Source: Planctomycetaceae bacterium (GTDB lineage: Bacteria > Planctomycetota > Planctomycetia > Pirellulales > Pirellulaceae). Taken from it: a stretch of 8,941 bases of DNA. The notes below the pieces were generated by a model. It was not told the DNA's origin. It did no database searches and saw only the letters and a list, made by a program, of their open reading frames with translations. The translations under genes and the position numbers were made by a program. Location: NCBI GenBank assembly GCA_018658605.1, contig JABHUV010000355.1, positions 1 to 8,941 of the forward strand. Direction: 5' to 3'. Shown here in pieces: positions 5,591-8,941 of the stretch (its first letter is position 1; every line of letters starts with the position of its first letter).

Positions 5591-8017
5591 ATGGTCCTCA
5601 ACCGCTCACTTATCACATTCCTGCTTGTGCTTTTAATTGCTCATTCGACATCAGGCGCGGATTTTAAGTCGATCGACGTTGAACCGTCGACGATTGTAAT
5701 CACGGGGGGCAATCGTCAGACACAGATGCTCATTACCGGGCGGAGGCAAGATGGAACTGCCGTCGACCTAACGCATCAAGCACAAATTAGCATTGCCAAT
5801 ACCCAAATAGCCAATCTATCGGAATCGCTTGTGTTGGGGTTGCAGGAGGGACAAACTGCGCTACTGGTAAGCGTTGAGGGGTTTACAACCTCTATCCCAG
5901 TTATCGTTCGTGGGTATCGCGAATATCCCGCGATCAGTTTCGAAGGCGATATAATTCCGTTGCTGAGCAAACGCCACTGCAACAGTGGAGGGTGTCACGG
6001 CCGTCAGGGCGGACAAAATGGATTTCAATTGAGCGTGTTTGGTTTCGATCCTATAACGGATTATGAAGCTCTTACTAGGCAAAGTCGAGGCCGCCGAGTT
6101 TTTCCGGCAGCAATCGAACAAAGCCTGATTTATAGCAAAGCGACGGGGTTGGTAGCACACGGCGGCGGAGCGCGCATGAAAGTGGACTCTCAAGATGCGG
6201 AGTTATTGCGAGAGTGGATTAATCAAGGTTTTCCTTGGGGCGGCAACGAGACGCCTACCGTAGCACATATCGACGTTACACCTAAAACCCGCAGTATGAC
6301 TTCTCGGACATTACAGCAATTACGTGTTGTCGCAACCTACAGTGATGGTAGTATCCGGGATGTAACCCGCGCAGCTGCCTATACCACCAATATGGAAGTG
6401 ATCGCAGACTGCAACACAAAGGGTGTTATCGAGACCGGAAAAATAGCAGGTGAGGCCGCGATCACGATTAGTTACATGGGAAAAGTGGATGTCGCCCGTG
6501 TGGTTATACCCCAAGCAGGAACAGGTAAAACGATTCGACCCGAATGGTTTTCCAATCAAAACGAAATTGACAACCTTGCGTGGAACAAATGGGAACAACT
6601 GCGGATTAATCCTTCTGCACGGTGTGATGACGCCACTTTTATTAGGAGGCTGTTGATCAAAACAACTGGAACGCTCCCAAGCTCGGGACGAGTGCAGTCA
6701 TTCCTTGCCGACGATTCCACCAATAAGCGTGCCACCGCTATCGAAGAGGCTCTGGTGTCGGAGGATTACATTAATTACTGGACCCAGCGCTGGTCGGACA
6801 TCATGATGATTAATTCAAAGACGATAGGTGGTCGCAGTGCTTACACTTTCCATCGCTGGATCCGAAAGCAAATACAGGAGAATAGACCCTACGATGATTG
6901 GGTGTACGACGTGATCATTGCAACCGGAAATACTGGGAACGTGGGCCCCGCGAATTTCTACCGCAGTCAACGTACACCGGAGGATGTAACCAAAGCAATC
7001 AGTCAGGCATTTTTAGGCATTCGGATGGATTGCGCTCAGTGCCATCACCATCCATTTGAAAAATGGGGGCAGGCAGATTTTTATGGACTCGCCGGGTTTT
7101 TTAATGGCATACAGCGGGTCAAACTCGATGAGAATCGGGAACTTATCTATCATCCCGGACATCAGTCCATTTCCATTCCCGTTATTAATCAATCTGTGAA
7201 GACGCAACCTCTTGCGGGTAAACCCACGACTGCCGACGCCACTACCGATCCTCGACCGGAATTGGCCGCCTGGGTTACGTCGCCTCAAAACCCATTCTTC
7301 GCCCGTTTAGTTGCTAATCGTATCTGGAAACATCTGATGGGCCGTGGATTGGTAGAACCTGAAGATGATTTTCGTGAAACGAACCCACCCACTAATCCTG
7401 AATTACTGGATCATCTTGCTGGGATACTCATTGAGAACGAGTTTGATCTCAGGAATTTTATGCGGAAGATCCTGAATAGCCATGTGTTTCAATTGTCCAG
7501 TTCGCCAAGCGAGTCGAACCACACTGATAACCAGGCGTACAGCCATTATTTGGTTCGCCGCCTTCCAGCTGAGGTTATGCTCGATGCTATTTGCCGCGTG
7601 ACCGGTGTGCCGGAAAAATATGCAGGGCACCCCCAAGGCACACGGGCGATTGAACTCTGGGATAATCAATTGCCGTCCTATTTTCTGGACACCTTTGGGC
7701 GAAGTTTAAGAGAATCTCCCTGTGAGTGCGGCAGCAGCGGTGATCCCACTATCGCCCAAGCCTTACATCTGCTCAATGCACGTGAAATAGAACAAAAGCT
7801 CCAGGCTCCGGACGGACGCGTTACGGCGCTCTCACGAGGTTCGCTGAATAACGCTGACCTTGTTAATGAAATATCGTTGGCGACCTTCGGTCGACCTCCA
7901 AACAGTAAAGAACTTAAGATTGGAATTGAACTCCTACGTGATAAAGACAGGCGTCAGGGAATTGAGGATTTTATGTGGGTGATGCTGAACTCCTATGACT
8001 TTTTGTTTGTTAAATAA
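5591..8017 (+). CDS. PSCyt2-type DUF1549/DUF1553 cytochrome protein with two Ig-like domains
   Basis: An 808-residue secreted protein, full length for its family. Its order is: signal peptide 1-23 ending SGA; bacterial Ig-like (Big_2-type) domain about 25-108; planctomycete cytochrome region about 112-218 with the unusual haem-type motif C130-NSGG-C135-H136-G; a second Ig-like domain about 225-307; DUF1549 about 323-508, with DDATFIRRLLIKTTGTLPSS and a CAQCHHHPFEKW motif (C481, C484, H485); DUF1553 about 555-740, with NPFFARLVANRIWKHLMGRG, RRLPAEVMLDAICRVTGVPE and CECGSSGDPTIAQALHLLN (C711, C713). Likely an extracytoplasmic redox protein with one or two haems; the reaction is unknown. The ATG at 5591 is chosen because it opens the signal peptide; the upstream leader is AT-rich without a Shine-Dalgarno motif. 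It pairs with the DUF1501 gene 100 bases downstream, the usual partnership. Where the family usually has CECERS, this protein has CECGSS. Confidence 0.95.
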   Translation: MVLNRSLITFLLVLLIAHSTSGADFKSIDVEPSTIVITGGNRQTQMLITGRRQDGTAVDLTHQAQISIANTQIANLSESLVLGLQEGQTALLVSVEGFTTSIPVIVRGYREYPAISFEGDIIPLLSKRHCNSGGCHGRQGGQNGFQLSVFGFDPITDYEALTRQSRGRRVFPAAIEQSLIYSKATGLVAHGGGARMKVDSQDAELLREWINQGFPWGGNETPTVAHIDVTPKTRSMTSRTLQQLRVVATYSDGSIRDVTRAAAYTTNMEVIADCNTKGVIETGKIAGEAAITISYMGKVDVARVVIPQAGTGKTIRPEWFSNQNEIDNLAWNKWEQLRINPSARCDDATFIRRLLIKTTGTLPSSGRVQSFLADDSTNKRATAIEEALVSEDYINYWTQRWSDIMMINSKTIGGRSAYTFHRWIRKQIQENRPYDDWVYDVIIATGNTGNVGPANFYRSQRTPEDVTKAISQAFLGIRMDCAQCHHHPFEKWGQADFYGLAGFFNGIQRVKLDENRELIYHPGHQSISIPVINQSVKTQPLAGKPTTADATTDPRPELAAWVTSPQNPFFARLVANRIWKHLMGRGLVEPEDDFRETNPPTNPELLDHLAGILIENEFDLRNFMRKILNSHVFQLSSSPSESNHTDNQAYSHYLVRRLPAEVMLDAICRVTGVPEKYAGHPQGTRAIELWDNQLPSYFLDTFGRSLRESPCECGSSGDPTIAQALHLLNAREIEQKLQAPDGRVTALSRGSLNNADLVNEISLATFGRPPNSKELKIGIELLRDKDRRQGIEDFMWVMLNSYDFLFVK

Positions 8018-8070
8018 CAACCGCATAACAGACGATTGATACAGACGTTGCGTTGAGAATGAAATAGAAT

Positions 8071-8085
8071 AACAGCGTGGCTGTT
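8071..8085 (+). repeat. Perfect short hairpin between the DUF1549/DUF1553 and DUF1501 genes
   Basis: AACAGC (8071-8076), loop GTG, GCTGTT (8080-8085): a perfect 6-base-pair stem. The following bases TAACTTGCGA are not T-rich, so it is a poor intrinsic terminator. It may be an mRNA processing or stability element inside the presumed operon. The remainder of the 100-base gap shows no other clear signal. Confidence 0.3.
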
Positions 8086-8117
8086 TAACTTGCGACGAAT
8101 GTCTGCTAGCTATTATT

Positions 8118-8941
8118 ATGATCCAACAACCAAAAGCAAATCGACGAGATTTTATACGGATGGGCTCCATAGCCGGTCTCGGAATGGCCGATATTATGCG
8201 GATGCAGCATCTCTGTGCGTCCGAGGATCAGGACCGCAGTGACATCAATTGTATTTTTCTGTTCATCGTCGGCGGTATGCCTCATCAGGACATGTGGGAT
8301 CTGAAACCCGAGGCTCCCTCGGAAATACGAGGCGACTTTCATAAAGTCAGCACGAACGTTCCGGGCATTCAAATCTCAGACGTGATTCCTCAATGTGCGA
8401 CGGTCATCGACAAATTAGCTATCTTACGCAGCATGACGCACGACGACAGCGATCATGGACGTGGATTCCATATGATGATGTCCGGTAAGAAAGCTGGGGC
8501 AGGGGACTTCAATGGTAATCAAAATAATAACCAGCATCCGTGTATTGGAAGCATGGTTTCTCATATGGCGGATCCAGGTGTTCTACCACCCTACATTGCG
8601 CTGCCCAATTTCCTCAATAGTGGTGGTCCCTCCTTCCTTGGACCTGCCCACGGACCATTTGTTATAAACTCTGACCCAGCGGCCCCGGATTTTTCCGTGC
8701 GCGACATCGCTCTTCCTACTAGCGTGGCTACGCGTCGCGGACAACTTCGACAAATGGCATTACGTCAGATTAACCAATTCGAACAGGGTGTTGAGCGAGT
8801 GGGCGCTCAAGTGAAATCATTCGACACTTTTTATGAAAAGGCATACAAGTTAATGGCTTCCAGAGAAGCACGTGAAGCCTTTGACATCGGTAGGGAACCG
8901 GAAGCCTTGCGAGAAGCGTACGGAATGACAAGTATTGGACA
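8118..8941 (+). CDS. DUF1501 family protein, N-terminal part (cut by window edge)
   Basis: The frame from the ATG at 8118 stays open for 274 codons to the window end. The N-terminus has a twin-arginine motif (RRDFIRMGSIAGLG, residues 9-22), pointing to Tat export. Family hallmarks follow: IFLFIVGGMPHQDMWDLKP (46-64), LAILRSMTHDDSDHG (100-114, with H108, D109, D112, H113), FHMMMSGKK (117-125) and, near the end, YGMTSIG. DUF1501 is placed in the alkaline phosphatase/sulfatase superfamily, and the His/Asp residues in these motifs are candidate metal ligands, but no reaction has been assigned. The start has no Shine-Dalgarno sequence; an ATG at 8099 is out of frame. It follows the DUF1549/DUF1553 gene by 100 bases on the same strand, a very common planctomycete pairing that suggests co-transcription and joint action outside the cytoplasm. 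Roughly the last third to half of the protein is missing. Confidence 0.93.
   Translation, partial: MIQQPKANRRDFIRMGSIAGLGMADIMRMQHLCASEDQDRSDINCIFLFIVGGMPHQDMWDLKPEAPSEIRGDFHKVSTNVPGIQISDVIPQCATVIDKLAILRSMTHDDSDHGRGFHMMMSGKKAGAGDFNGNQNNNQHPCIGSMVSHMADPGVLPPYIALPNFLNSGGPSFLGPAHGPFVINSDPAAPDFSVRDIALPTSVATRRGQLRQMALRQINQFEQGVERVGAQVKSFDTFYEKAYKLMASREAREAFDIGREPEALREAYGMTSIG

Noticed and set aside
8099..8101. ATG upstream of the DUF1501 gene as a possible start
   Set aside because: It is out of frame with the DUF1501 reading frame; only the ATG at 8118 opens the twin-arginine leader.
7934..8372. Minus-strand frames at the junction of the DUF1549/DUF1553 and DUF1501 genes
   Set aside because: They run antisense across the end of one recognised gene and the start of the DUF1501 gene, whose plus-strand frame matches its family strongly.
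1..8941. Mobile element, CRISPR array, tRNA or rRNA
   Set aside because: No transposase or integrase, no regularly spaced repeats, no terminal inverted repeats with target duplications, and no recognisable structural RNA sequence were found on either strand.

Overview
The window looks like a piece of a planctomycete chromosome, probably from a Pirellulaceae-like lineage. It carries full-length members of protein families that are greatly expanded in Planctomycetes and their PVC relatives and rare elsewhere: PSCyt1/DUF1587/DUF1592/DUF1588/DUF1585, PSCyt2/DUF1549/DUF1553, DUF1552 and DUF1501. It also has a PQQ-type beta-propeller with an inserted EF-hand pair. Base composition is moderate, and several genes lack a strong Shine-Dalgarno sequence. 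I see no rRNA, tRNA, CRISPR array, transposase or phage gene.

The layout is a divergent locus with its hinge at about 4461-4689. Leftward (minus strand) from the hinge come the EF-hand PQQ-like beta-propeller (2955-4460), the large PSCyt1/DUF1592-family cytochrome protein (137-2746) and the start of a DUF1552 protein with a Tat-like signal, cut by the window edge (1-89). Rightward (plus strand) come a secreted alpha/beta-hydrolase (best start TTG 4690, to 5511), the PSCyt2/DUF1549/DUF1553 protein with two Ig-like domains and two haem-type motifs (5591-8017), and a DUF1501 protein with a twin-arginine leader, cut by the right edge (8118-8941). The two edge genes are partial; both were read directly from the bases.

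Each arm holds one large putative c-type cytochrome followed by one Tat-type exported protein (DUF1592 then DUF1552; DUF1549/DUF1553 then DUF1501). Both pairings are recurrent in planctomycete genomes, but their biochemical role is not established. Here the two kinds sit back to back with a secreted propeller and a secreted hydrolase in the middle. All six proteins appear to be exported, so the locus probably encodes an extracytoplasmic redox and hydrolytic machine. Its substrate cannot be read from the sequence.

The non-coding stretches are all short (under 250 bases). They hold a plausible sigma70-type promoter before the hydrolase, several inverted repeats, a hairpin over the ribosome binding site of the propeller gene, and a weak terminator-like hairpin after the hydrolase.
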